A DNA stretch of 64,000 nucleotides from Phycisphaerae bacterium. GTDB taxonomy: Bacteria; Planctomycetota; Phycisphaerae; Phycisphaerales; SM1A02. A program made the translations under genes and the position numbers. This document shows positions 52,726-61,350 of this stretch, in pieces. The notes beneath the pieces are model-generated. The model saw nothing but the letters and a program-made list of their open reading frames with translations, did not search any database and had not been told where the DNA came from. Location: contig JAERSY010000059.1 in the NCBI GenBank assembly GCA_016845245.1, positions 1-64,000 on the forward strand. Direction: 5' to 3'. The stretch's first letter is position 1. Every line of letters begins with the position of its first letter.

Positions 52726-52754
52726 GCCCGCTCTCTTTTGAGCGGGCTTTTTTT
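52726..52754 (+). terminator. intrinsic terminator of the tuf-nusG operon
   Basis: GCCCGCTC, loop TCTTTT, GAGCGGGC, then seven T. An A-run precedes the stem, so it could also work on the other strand. The strongest terminator in the window; the moxR promoter begins right after it. Confidence 0.92.
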
Positions 52755-52767
52755 ATTGAATGTATGG

Positions 52768-52773
52768 TATCGT
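52768..52773 (+). promoter_or_regulatory. -10 element of moxR, predicted leaderless
   Basis: TATCGT ends 6 bases before the ATG at 52780. The upstream terminator hairpin occupies the -35 position. Confidence 0.48.
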
Positions 52774-52779
52774 GCTGAT

Positions 52780-53778
52780 ATGTCAACAACGATGACACTT
52801 GAAGAAGCCGCAAAGACTTTTAGCAAGCAATATGGATTACTCCGAGATGAGATTCAAAAATCAGTCGTCGGTCATGATGCAATTGTTGAAGGCGTCTTAA
52901 TAAGTTTGTTTGCGGGAGGGCATGCACTCCTTGAAGGCGTTCCCGGTCTCGGTAAAACCCTTCTCATTCGTTCATTAAGCGAAGCGCTTCACCTTCAGTT
53001 TACGCGTATTCAGTTTACGCCTGATTTAATGCCTGCAGACATCACGGGCACAACCGTCGTCGTTGAAGTTGGCGGGCAACGAAACTTTGAGTTTAAACAG
53101 GGGCCACTCTTTTCACAGATGGTTCTTGCTGATGAAATCAACAGAGCGACTCCAAAAACACAATCGGCGCTTCTTGAAGCGATGCAAGAGAAATCAGTGA
53201 CTGTTGGTGGCGAAACACATAAGTTGCAACAGCCATTCTTCGTCATGGCGACGCAAAACCCAATTGAACAAGAGGGGACATATCCGCTACCAGAAGCGCA
53301 ACTTGATAGGTTCTTTTTCAAACTTCATGTGGGTTATTCAAATCGCAGTGAGTTGATGGAAATTTTGAATCGAACGACTTCGGGGCATCAGCCAAACGTT
53401 GAGCCCGTGCTCGACGCTGAACAAATTGTGAGTTATCAACATGTCATTCGCGAAGTTTCAATCGATCAGCACGTTCAAGATTATGCCGTTCGAGTTGTTC
53501 TTGCGACGCATCCCGAAGAGCAACTTGCAACACCTCAAGTTCAATCGTTCCTCCGCTTTGGCGCATCCCCTCGTGCTGCTCAGACGTTAGTCCTTGCAGG
53601 AAAGGTGCGAGCATTGCTAGAGGGACGAACTTCAGTTTCTTATGACGACATCCGGGCATCTGTACTGCCAGCACTCCGCCATCGAATCATGCTTAACTTT
53701 GAAGCAGAGGCCGAAGGCATCGAGGGTGATGACATTCTTCAAAACCTTATTGACACTTTACCAACGGACATTCAATGA
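52780..53778 (+). CDS. MoxR-family AAA+ ATPase
   Basis: 332 residues. Walker A GVPGLGKT near residue 48, Walker B VLADEINRATPKTQSALLEAM and sensor 1 ATQNPIEQEGTYPLPEAQLDRF are diagnostic of MoxR. Such chaperones usually work with VWA-domain proteins and a DUF58 protein; none is present here. Instead it is coupled by ATGA to an outer-membrane barrel gene. The ATG at 52780 is chosen over a longer frame running through the terminator. Confidence 0.95.
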   Translation: MSTTMTLEEAAKTFSKQYGLLRDEIQKSVVGHDAIVEGVLISLFAGGHALLEGVPGLGKTLLIRSLSEALHLQFTRIQFTPDLMPADITGTTVVVEVGGQRNFEFKQGPLFSQMVLADEINRATPKTQSALLEAMQEKSVTVGGETHKLQQPFFVMATQNPIEQEGTYPLPEAQLDRFFFKLHVGYSNRSELMEILNRTTSGHQPNVEPVLDAEQIVSYQHVIREVSIDQHVQDYAVRVVLATHPEEQLATPQVQSFLRFGASPRAAQTLVLAGKVRALLEGRTSVSYDDIRASVLPALRHRIMLNFEAEAEGIEGDDILQNLIDTLPTDIQ

Positions 53779-54665
53779 ATTTAAACATGAAACACGTTCC
53801 ACTTTTACTCACGCTGTTATGCATTCCTGCCCAAACAACGATTGCAGAGTTTGATGCCAAACTTGATTTCTTTTATACGAATCAATTCAACAGTAACATT
53901 GATAATGGCGGCGAAATTGGAATTTCACGCGGTGGTTTAGAACTCCGTTTAGGGAAAAAAGTCACTGACCAAGATTCCATGAAGTTTAAGTTTAAAGCCA
54001 TGCGGGATGATTACGACTTTGGCGGTGTTGCGGGCTTGGGTTTACAGAATCCATGGAGTTCAATTGATACGGTTGATTTTGCACTTTCATGGTTCCATGC
54101 TGTCGACCAAGACAAGACGCTCTTTGCAGCAGGCCTTGTCCGTTCAAGTTACGAACATGATTTCTCTGACGGTTTAGTTGGTGGTGGCTCTGCGGGATTT
54201 ATTCAACGGTACTCGCCAACGCTTACATTAGGACTCGGCGTTGGCATCATTGGGCAAATTCATGACGATCCATACGTGTTTCCGGTCCTCGTGTTAGATT
54301 GGGAAATCAGTGAAAACCTTCGTGTGACCAGTGACCTCGTCACTCGGTTTGGCAGCCAAACAGGGGTTGAACTTGTCTGGACACCAAACAGCGAGTGGTC
54401 AGTTGGCGTTGGGATTTCATACGATTACAGCAGATTCCGATTAAACGATAGCGGGATTGCACCCAATGGTGCAGGGGAAGCGACTTCATGGCCGCTTTCA
54501 TTTAGAGCAACGCGGCATGTTTCGCCAGATTTTGACATTACGTTTTATGGCGGCGTGGTCTACAACGGCGAACTTCGGTTGTTTGACCAAGCTCGAAATC
54601 AACTTTCAATTGACAACTACGATGAGGCAGGCGTCATCGGAATCATGGGTCAGATTCGTTTTTAA
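53775..54665 (+). CDS. predicted outer-membrane beta-barrel protein
   Basis: 296 residues. A signal peptide ends near TTIA-EF. The rest alternates polar and hydrophobic residues with many Gly and aromatic ends of strands (e.g. FALSWFHAV, LTLGLGVGIIGQI, SVGVGISYDYSRF), and the last residue is Phe, the usual barrel sorting signal. It resembles DUF6268-type barrels; function unknown. Coupled to moxR by an ATGA overlap; its stop interlocks on TTAA with the next gene. Confidence 0.75.
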   Translation: MNLNMKHVPLLLTLLCIPAQTTIAEFDAKLDFFYTNQFNSNIDNGGEIGISRGGLELRLGKKVTDQDSMKFKFKAMRDDYDFGGVAGLGLQNPWSSIDTVDFALSWFHAVDQDKTLFAAGLVRSSYEHDFSDGLVGGGSAGFIQRYSPTLTLGLGVGIIGQIHDDPYVFPVLVLDWEISENLRVTSDLVTRFGSQTGVELVWTPNSEWSVGVGISYDYSRFRLNDSGIAPNGAGEATSWPLSFRATRHVSPDFDITFYGGVVYNGELRLFDQARNQLSIDNYDEAGVIGIMGQIRF

Positions 54666-56335
54666 GTGTCGCTTTTTGGGAGTTGAACAGGAAACTTCTT
54701 TATCTCGTCCCACTGCGTGAGATCAATCTCAATGTATGTCGGCTTGATATCCCATGGCACGCAGGGAAGCGGTGAGGTTTCAATGTTTTGTGAATCACCA
54801 TGCGTCCGTGCAATCGAAAATGCAAGTGTTTCGCTGTTGACCCATGCGTCGGGAAGTTCTACTCTCGCATACCACCCATTGTCCATTGTTGAAACAAAAG
54901 TGTTGCAACCATGCTCAGCTTGGAAGACGCCATGTGTTGGGGTGATACATAAGGGGGATGGACTGTCAAAGAGGAAAATAGTCACCGCTTCGATGCCTTG
55001 CACATCGCTGGCACTTCTAATGGGCAACTTCGGTGCGATTGAGTCACTCATGCCTGCACATGTGATGAAGAGTTCCCATTTGCCGAGTGCTTTTCTAAGT
55101 TCGACGGTCGTGCGTTGATTGGGACTGCATCGCACTGGCACAGACTCACGAATACTGTCAAGTGTCCAAGGCGGTAAACACTCAGGCATTAACACGCCGG
55201 GAGTTTGCGCGATGACTGATTCTGGAACAAAGGGTTGAGCAGATGCATGCGAACCCAATTGAATAGAAAGCCACTGAATCTGTGATTCTTTTGTGACAGT
55301 CCCAAACAGAGACGGGTCAACGTGTTCCACTCGTTCATAAGAGAGCCGCTCAGTTTCAAGCGGGGGCACTTCAATCGCAATTGGGATGCTGTCAACTTCT
55401 TGCCACGAAAGTGCGGCAACAACCGGAACAAGTGTTGGGTTTGCAAATGCAATCCGAACGTCGCTTCCAAACAATTCTTCAACCCAGTAGAGGTAGAGTT
55501 TTTGTTTTTCAGACCACGCAAGGCAACGCGCTGCACACTCTTCGTCTGAGATGCTTTCTTCGAGCATGACGCCAAGTAACACATTGAGTTGCTGTTGATT
55601 CGTTACCCAGCACGCAAATTGATTTTCACCATCAAATGCTGTGCACGTGAGCAAATCTCTGCATGTTGCAGCAATGCCTCTACTTGCACCTGCAAGTCGA
55701 TGAAACCCATTTTTCCAAAGTTGAGAAGAGTATGTCGCAGCAAGCGTTTCAACGTTTGAGTGGAATTCTAATGTTGGGATTGTTTGGTTTTGGCTCGATG
55801 CCAACAATGACCAGCGCCACATGCTCATTGCATTGTGTTCAGGAAGTGCATCTCGGCTCCACTCACTTGGCGGTTGTCCGATGGGCGATTCATCGATGTT
55901 GAGTTGAGGGAAATCTTCAAACTGCTCAATCCAATTGGGTTGAATCACGCTTCCGCCTACAGTTATCGTTTCAAATGTTGATTCATTGAGCTCAACGAGA
56001 AGAACAGGACCCGTCTGCGCATCACTTGCATTCAGCGTGTTGATTGAATCATCTGGCTTGATGGGTCTCATGCGATAACTGCCTGAGGTCCACTGTCCTT
56101 GCGCTTGGTTTGGCTCAACCCACGCAAGATGCCCAGTCATGACATCACCATTTGAACTCTGTAACTGCATATGGGACGGCCACCCATCGCCAGATTGTGT
56201 TGAGTACACGGGGATGTACAACACACCACCGATTGGCGTAATGGGGTTAAGGTGTCTCGCGAAAATGCTCTCTTCATCGATTGCATGCGCAATCGATGTC
56301 TGCATGGCAAGCCATAACAATAGCGCGAGTTTCAT
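54662..56335 (-). CDS. secreted protein of unknown function
   Basis: 557 residues, not recognised. An N-terminal signal peptide (MKLALLLWLAMQTSIAHA) precedes a Trp-, Ser- and Glu-rich mature chain with a dozen or so Cys, some of which could form disulfides. The C-terminal 150 residues (from about ELRKALGKWELF) look like a beta-sandwich carbohydrate-binding-like domain, but this is only a pattern impression. It overlaps the gmk stop as ATGA, so it is translated from the gmk transcript. Confidence 0.7.
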   Translation of the reverse strand: MKLALLLWLAMQTSIAHAIDEESIFARHLNPITPIGGVLYIPVYSTQSGDGWPSHMQLQSSNGDVMTGHLAWVEPNQAQGQWTSGSYRMRPIKPDDSINTLNASDAQTGPVLLVELNESTFETITVGGSVIQPNWIEQFEDFPQLNIDESPIGQPPSEWSRDALPEHNAMSMWRWSLLASSQNQTIPTLEFHSNVETLAATYSSQLWKNGFHRLAGASRGIAATCRDLLTCTAFDGENQFACWVTNQQQLNVLLGVMLEESISDEECAARCLAWSEKQKLYLYWVEELFGSDVRIAFANPTLVPVVAALSWQEVDSIPIAIEVPPLETERLSYERVEHVDPSLFGTVTKESQIQWLSIQLGSHASAQPFVPESVIAQTPGVLMPECLPPWTLDSIRESVPVRCSPNQRTTVELRKALGKWELFITCAGMSDSIAPKLPIRSASDVQGIEAVTIFLFDSPSPLCITPTHGVFQAEHGCNTFVSTMDNGWYARVELPDAWVNSETLAFSIARTHGDSQNIETSPLPCVPWDIKPTYIEIDLTQWDEIKKFPVQLPKSDT

Positions 56336-56931
56336 GTTGAAGTCGTGTGTCCTGCGAGTTGTTGTTTGATAACCGCAACTGTCTCAGCGACTGCGATATC
56401 TAACTCGTCATTCACAATGAACGTGTTGTATGCACCACTTTTTTCAGCCATCGAAATCTCTTGCTTTGCTTCTCTGAAGCGGCGGAGGATTGCATCTTCA
56501 TCGTCTCTACCACGAGCACGTAGCCGATTGAGTAGCTCATCTTCGTGTGGTGGCATGATGAAGATGCGAAGAGATTCTGGCATGTTCTCGTGAACTTGCA
56601 TGCCACCTTGAACATCGATATCGAGAAGAACAACTTCACCTCGCTTCATCGCAGCTAAGACAGGCGCTTTTGGCGTTCCGTACCGGTGGCATCCAAATAC
56701 TTCGGCAAACTCCAAAAACTCACCTTTGCTGACCATGGCATCAAAATCACGGTCAGTGATAAAGAAATAGTCAACGCCATCTGCCTCGGTTGCACTTTTT
56801 GGTCTTGTCGTCGCTGAAACGCTAAAAGTTGCGTTAAATGCCTCTTTAACGCGGTGCACAATCGTTGTTTTTCCAACTCCGGAGGGGCCAGAAATCACCA
56901 CAAGTAAGCCATTTGCATCGTTCATCGACAT
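56332..56931 (-). CDS. gmk: guanylate kinase
   Basis: 199 residues. Walker A ISGPSGVGKTT near residue 13, SATTRPKSATEADGVDYFF (GMP-binding), and LDIDVQGGMQV are present. It converts GMP to GDP. A TACAAT lies exactly 6 bases before the ATG at 56931. Confidence 0.97.
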   Translation of the reverse strand: MSMNDANGLLVVISGPSGVGKTTIVHRVKEAFNATFSVSATTRPKSATEADGVDYFFITDRDFDAMVSKGEFLEFAEVFGCHRYGTPKAPVLAAMKRGEVVLLDIDVQGGMQVHENMPESLRIFIMPPHEDELLNRLRARGRDDEDAILRRFREAKQEISMAEKSGAYNTFIVNDELDIAVAETVAVIKQQLAGHTTST

Positions 56932-56937
56932 AAGGGC

Positions 56938-56970
56938 ATTGTATGGAAATGAGCCCGATTCTGGTACAAT
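56938..56970. promoter_or_regulatory. mirror-image leaderless promoters of gmk and der
   Basis: ATTGTA at 56938-56943 (a minus-strand TACAAT for gmk) and TACAAT at 56965-56970 (for der). Each ends 6 bases before its ATG. Both hexamers are identical and 21 bases apart; each also contains TTGTA on the opposite strand near the other promoter's -35 position. Confidence 0.6.
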
Positions 56971-56976
56971 ACCGGA

Positions 56977-58512
56977 ATGTCTTTACCCCGCATCGCAATA
57001 GTCGGAAGACCCAATGTCGGCAAATCGAGCTTGATGAATCGCCTTGCGAAACGTCGCGTTTCTATTGTCGACCCAACACCGGGCGTGACGCGTGACCGCG
57101 TGAGTGTGCTCTTAGAGTTGGATGCACCATCCTATACACCTAAGGGCACCGAGAGTTCGCTGGTCGAACTTCATGACACTGGTGGGTGGGGCGTCTATGT
57201 TGTTGAGGGAGAACACATCGACGACGCTGGAAAAGACCTTAGAGATTTAACTGGTGACATTGAGTTCCAAATCAAAGAAGCGATGGGTAAATCAGATCTC
57301 ATCATCTTCCTCGTTGATGCGCAATCAGGCATTACCCCGCTTGATGAAACAGTCGCCGAAATGATGCGTAAAGCAGGGGCAGGCAACAAGGTACTTGTCG
57401 TTGCGAGCAAAGTCGATTCAAGGAAGTGGGAAGCTCATGGTCATGAAGCAGCTGCACTTGGTTTAGGCGAAGCAATCTGCATTTCTTCAACGAGCGGACA
57501 TGGCATCCAATATCTGAATGACAGAATGTGGGAACGTGTTCAAGGCATTGAAACATCTGACATTGAAGATGCAGACTTAAAACTCGCCATCGTGGGTAAG
57601 CGAAACGCAGGCAAGTCATCACTTGTGAATGCACTTGCAGGTGAAAATCGCGTCATCGTTTCAGAGATTGCTGGAACAACGAGGGACGCAGTTGACGTTC
57701 AGTTCCAGATTGGCGACCGTACATTTACGGCGATTGACACTGCAGGCCTACGGAAACAAAAGAGTTTTGCAGATGACATTGAGTATTACGCCTACCGGCG
57801 AATGCTTCAATCAATTCGACGTGCTGATGTTGCGTTGTTACTTGTCGATGCAACTGAGCGAGTCTCACAAGTTGATAAGAAGTTAACTCAAGAGTTGCAA
57901 CGGCAGTTCAAGCCGACAGTTATCGTTGTGACAAAGTGGGACTTGGTTGATGAATCTGTGACACCTGAAGATTACCTTGAGTACTTAACAAAAGAGTTAC
58001 GAGGTTTAGACTACGCGCCAATCGTCTTTATCAGTTCGACGGAGAACGAAGGCATCGAAGACACAATCTCGATGGCGTTTAATCTCAAGGAGCAGTCCGA
58101 GCACCGCGTTTCAACATCACAATTGAACGACTTTATAAAGAATGTGCTTAAAGACAGGGGCCCTTCATCTCGCCTTGGTACCGTTGCAAAATTGTTGTAC
58201 GTCTCACAGATTGCAACGAAACCACCGACGATTGCCATGGTTGTGAATCAGCCATCCCTCTTTGAAGGTCAATATGAGCGTTATCTCATGAACCGTTTGC
58301 GTGAAGCACTGCCATTTAGCGAAATCCCCATTCGCTTGCTCTTTACAAAACGTCAACGGAAGTCGCTTCAAGACTTAAAAACGGGTAAAAAAACCGATAC
58401 AATGGATGAGCAATCGCGTATAAACCCAGTTGATGGTCAGGCATCGACTGATGGTACTGATACCCTTCCTGACGACATGGAGATTTTAAACGACGAATCG
58501 TTTTCATCATGA
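56977..58512 (+). CDS. der: ribosome-associated GTPase Der (EngA)
   Basis: 511 residues with tandem G domains: GRPNVGKSS near residue 10 with DTGGW, and GKRNAGKSS near residue 207 with DTAGLRKQ and TKWD, then a KH-like domain. It is needed for 50S ribosome assembly. A C-terminal tail of about 45 residues, rich in Asp, Ser and Thr, exceeds the usual length. The start is fixed by the TACAAT 6 bases before the ATG. Confidence 0.96.
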   Translation: MSLPRIAIVGRPNVGKSSLMNRLAKRRVSIVDPTPGVTRDRVSVLLELDAPSYTPKGTESSLVELHDTGGWGVYVVEGEHIDDAGKDLRDLTGDIEFQIKEAMGKSDLIIFLVDAQSGITPLDETVAEMMRKAGAGNKVLVVASKVDSRKWEAHGHEAAALGLGEAICISSTSGHGIQYLNDRMWERVQGIETSDIEDADLKLAIVGKRNAGKSSLVNALAGENRVIVSEIAGTTRDAVDVQFQIGDRTFTAIDTAGLRKQKSFADDIEYYAYRRMLQSIRRADVALLLVDATERVSQVDKKLTQELQRQFKPTVIVVTKWDLVDESVTPEDYLEYLTKELRGLDYAPIVFISSTENEGIEDTISMAFNLKEQSEHRVSTSQLNDFIKNVLKDRGPSSRLGTVAKLLYVSQIATKPPTIAMVVNQPSLFEGQYERYLMNRLREALPFSEIPIRLLFTKRQRKSLQDLKTGKKTDTMDEQSRINPVDGQASTDGTDTLPDDMEILNDESFSS

Positions 58513-58543
58513 TTGATGGGCGATTCGCTTAAGCGATTGCCAA

Positions 58544-59689
58544 ATGTCAATTTTTCCACTCCCCGTATTTGAAGAAGACGCCAACCCTGAAAACAGGGAT
58601 GCGTTAACGCTCGAAGAGCAACTTGCACAAACAACAGCACCAGAAACGATGGTGGTTCGATTTGGCTCGATGCAGATGGTGGGCGAATATAAACAGGGCG
58701 GAGACATCCGTGCTGGCTGCGGTTCAAAACTTGTCGCAAGGACACATCGAGGCACAGAACTGGTCGAAATGTTAACAACGACATGTTCGAATTCAGGGTG
58801 TGGCAAGTCAATCAGCCGGCAAGAGATGTTGCAGTACATCGAACAATCTGGAGGTAAAAAATTCCCGTTTCATACAAATGGAAGAATTGTTCGCATCGCA
58901 ACACGTGATGACATGGATCGCATGTCTCAACTTAAATCTCGAACGCAAGAGTTCCGAAAAGAAGCAAAGCGTCTTGTTGAAGAACATCAACTTGAGATGG
59001 ACATTGTTGATGTCGAGCCGATTTTAGGCGAAGAACTGTTGACCTTTTATTATCTCAGCGAAGACAGAGTCGACTTCAGGCCGCTGGTGCATGACCTTGC
59101 AAACAAATTCTCAGCAAGAATTGAAATGCGCCAAGTCGGCGCAAGAGATGAAGCGCGGCTCGTTGCAGATTATGAACGATGCGGGCAACACTGCTGTTGT
59201 AAAAACTTTTTGAAGGTGCTCGCGCCAGTCTCGATGCGTGCTGCGAAACAACAAAAACAAACACTCGACCCCAAGAAAATTTCAGGGCGGTGTGGCAGGT
59301 TAATGTGTTGTCTACGATATGAAGATCAAACCTACCGTGACCTTAAGAAGAATCTGCCACATAAAAAGACGAGAGTTGGAACTGTTGAAGGTCCAGGAGT
59401 CGTGGTTGATGGAAAAATTCTTACACAACTCGTCCTCGTCGAATTGGAACACGACAAACGACAAATTGCAGTTCCACTCGAAGAATTGATGGACCCTGAA
59501 ACTTGTCCAAAACCATACGAGACTGCTTTTGAAGTTGAGGAACCAAAGAAGAAGCGCAAGCCACGCAAGAAAAAGAACAAGGATTCTGGAAACAAAGAAG
59601 CAAGTGCAGATGGCGATCAGCCAAAGAAAAAACGAAGAAGAAAGCGTCGCCGCCGAAGAAAAGGCAAGAAGGGGACCGACAATAGTTAA
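58544..59689 (+). CDS. ricT: PSP1-domain protein RicT (YaaT)
   Basis: 381 residues. The Cys-rich core CGQHCCCKNFL and KISGRCGRLMCCLRYE is the RicT/YaaT signature. In Bacillus this protein works with RicA and RicF, carries Fe-S clusters and adjusts RNase Y cleavage. The last 60 residues are a Lys/Arg-rich tail (KKKRRRKRRRRRKGKK) that could bind RNA. An additional Cys pair (CSNSGCG) lies near residue 83. lepB follows after two bases. Confidence 0.9.
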   Translation: MSIFPLPVFEEDANPENRDALTLEEQLAQTTAPETMVVRFGSMQMVGEYKQGGDIRAGCGSKLVARTHRGTELVEMLTTTCSNSGCGKSISRQEMLQYIEQSGGKKFPFHTNGRIVRIATRDDMDRMSQLKSRTQEFRKEAKRLVEEHQLEMDIVDVEPILGEELLTFYYLSEDRVDFRPLVHDLANKFSARIEMRQVGARDEARLVADYERCGQHCCCKNFLKVLAPVSMRAAKQQKQTLDPKKISGRCGRLMCCLRYEDQTYRDLKKNLPHKKTRVGTVEGPGVVVDGKILTQLVLVELEHDKRQIAVPLEELMDPETCPKPYETAFEVEEPKKKRKPRKKKNKDSGNKEASADGDQPKKKRRRKRRRRRKGKKGTDNS

Positions 59690-59691
59690 CA

Positions 59692-61251
59692 ATGTCTTCA
59701 GGTGAACAAAACACATCTCAACCTCAATACATTGAAACGTTTCAATCGCTCTTGTTTGCGTTTGTGCTTGCGATGGTCTTTAGAGGATTCGTTGTCGAGG
59801 GTTTTGTCATTCCGACAGGTTCAATGGCACCGACCCTTCGAGGCATGCACCTTCAAAAGAAAAGCCCTCAAACAGGACAAACGTTTGCAGTTGGTTTTGA
59901 TAACGCTCGGGCATTTTCACCAGACAGGTTTTCAGATCCTTTGCTTGGCCGGCGACAGTCACTCGGGGCGACAGAATCAAAGCGGCTCGATCCAAAGATG
60001 GGCGACAGGGTACTCGTCCTCAAATCGCTGTATCCATTCTTTGAACCAAAGCGATATGACGTTGTCGTCTTCAAGAATCCGACTGATACCCAAGGCGCCG
60101 CAGCGAACTACATTAAACGTTTGATTGGCTTGCCGGGCGAGACAATCACAATTGTTGATGGAGATATCTTTGCGAAGAAGGGTGAAAACCCTTACACAAT
60201 CCAACGAAAACCAGAGCACATTCAACAGGCACTTTGGCGCACATTGTCTGATACCGATGCGATTCCGATTGACACGCTAGCGTTGTCAAATCCTTGGCGG
60301 GGTCAGCCATGGAGAGGAACGCCTTCATCAGCGTGGGAAGCGCAAGAACGCTTATGGCGATGTGATAGTGACGCAATAGCTTCGTTGCGGTGGGACGCAA
60401 AGGAGTTGCCCGTCAATGATTGGATTCCGTACAACATGCTCATGCCAGCCGTACGGCAGTATCCACTTTCAGATGTAAACATTTCAGCAACGATTGTTCC
60501 TGAGAAGGCGTCTCTTTCAGTGACGTTTGAAATGCATTCGAGGGGGCATACATTCGATTGGACGATTGAGGGAACCGAAGCGACGTTAACAATGACGCGA
60601 GATAACGGGGACGTCGTTGAACGTGTGGCAGCGGTGTGCCCAGAGATGGAGGCACACAAGCCCATCCGAATGGAGTGCTGGCACGTTGATCAAGAAATGG
60701 TGCTCTACATCAATCGAAAGAGAATCGCTTCGCTTGCGTATGACTTTGGACCTGACAAACGAATTCGCCTCGCTACGAATTCACTCGATTCAACGCCAGT
60801 GGAAGAGGCATTAAAGCAAGACATTCAACAACCGACATTCGATTGGATTGTCAGTGGTTCGCCATGTTCAATCTCAAACATCGAAGTCGCAACGGATTTG
60901 TATTACAGACCCTCGCTATTGCCATCAAGATCAACGAAAAACCCGACAAAGCCGGGCAACGAGGCATTGGTTCTTCCCGGTTCACCTTCGTATGGCTCGC
61001 ATCCAGATAAGCCAGCAGTGCTTGGTGATGATCACTTTATGCTTGCGGGCGACAATAGTGCGTTTTCACTTGATGGCCGCCTCTGGGGAAATCCCGACGA
61101 GTTTGTATCCGCTCAAATTGATGACACGCCATTCTTAGTGAATCGTGATTTACTGATTGGGAAAGCGTGGAGCGTCTACTGGCCAGCACCTAAGAAAGCG
61201 TTTGGATTCCCCATCGTTCCAGATTTCAGTAAGGTTCGTTTCATCAGATAG
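59692..61251 (+). CDS. lepB: signal peptidase I with a large inserted domain
   Basis: 519 residues, roughly twice the usual size. After one membrane helix (residues ~17-35), the catalytic Ser44 is in IPTGSMAPTL and the general-base Lys142 in NYIKRLIGLPGE; the C-terminal box GDNSAFSLDGRLWG is near residue 455. Between them, residues ~175-420 form an insert whose part ECWHVDQEMVLYINRKRIAS resembles LamG/concanavalin-type beta-sandwiches. It cleaves signal peptides outside the inner membrane. Downstream of ricT by two bases. Confidence 0.92.
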   Translation: MSSGEQNTSQPQYIETFQSLLFAFVLAMVFRGFVVEGFVIPTGSMAPTLRGMHLQKKSPQTGQTFAVGFDNARAFSPDRFSDPLLGRRQSLGATESKRLDPKMGDRVLVLKSLYPFFEPKRYDVVVFKNPTDTQGAAANYIKRLIGLPGETITIVDGDIFAKKGENPYTIQRKPEHIQQALWRTLSDTDAIPIDTLALSNPWRGQPWRGTPSSAWEAQERLWRCDSDAIASLRWDAKELPVNDWIPYNMLMPAVRQYPLSDVNISATIVPEKASLSVTFEMHSRGHTFDWTIEGTEATLTMTRDNGDVVERVAAVCPEMEAHKPIRMECWHVDQEMVLYINRKRIASLAYDFGPDKRIRLATNSLDSTPVEEALKQDIQQPTFDWIVSGSPCSISNIEVATDLYYRPSLLPSRSTKNPTKPGNEALVLPGSPSYGSHPDKPAVLGDDHFMLAGDNSAFSLDGRLWGNPDEFVSAQIDDTPFLVNRDLLIGKAWSVYWPAPKKAFGFPIVPDFSKVRFIR

Positions 61252-61350
61252 AGCGCCATATTCCGTCAATGCAGGCAACTCATTGATGTAACCCTCACAA
61301 CCCAACCCACGTTCTTTAGTTGCGATATTTGTGTGCCGAGGTAGATTCTT

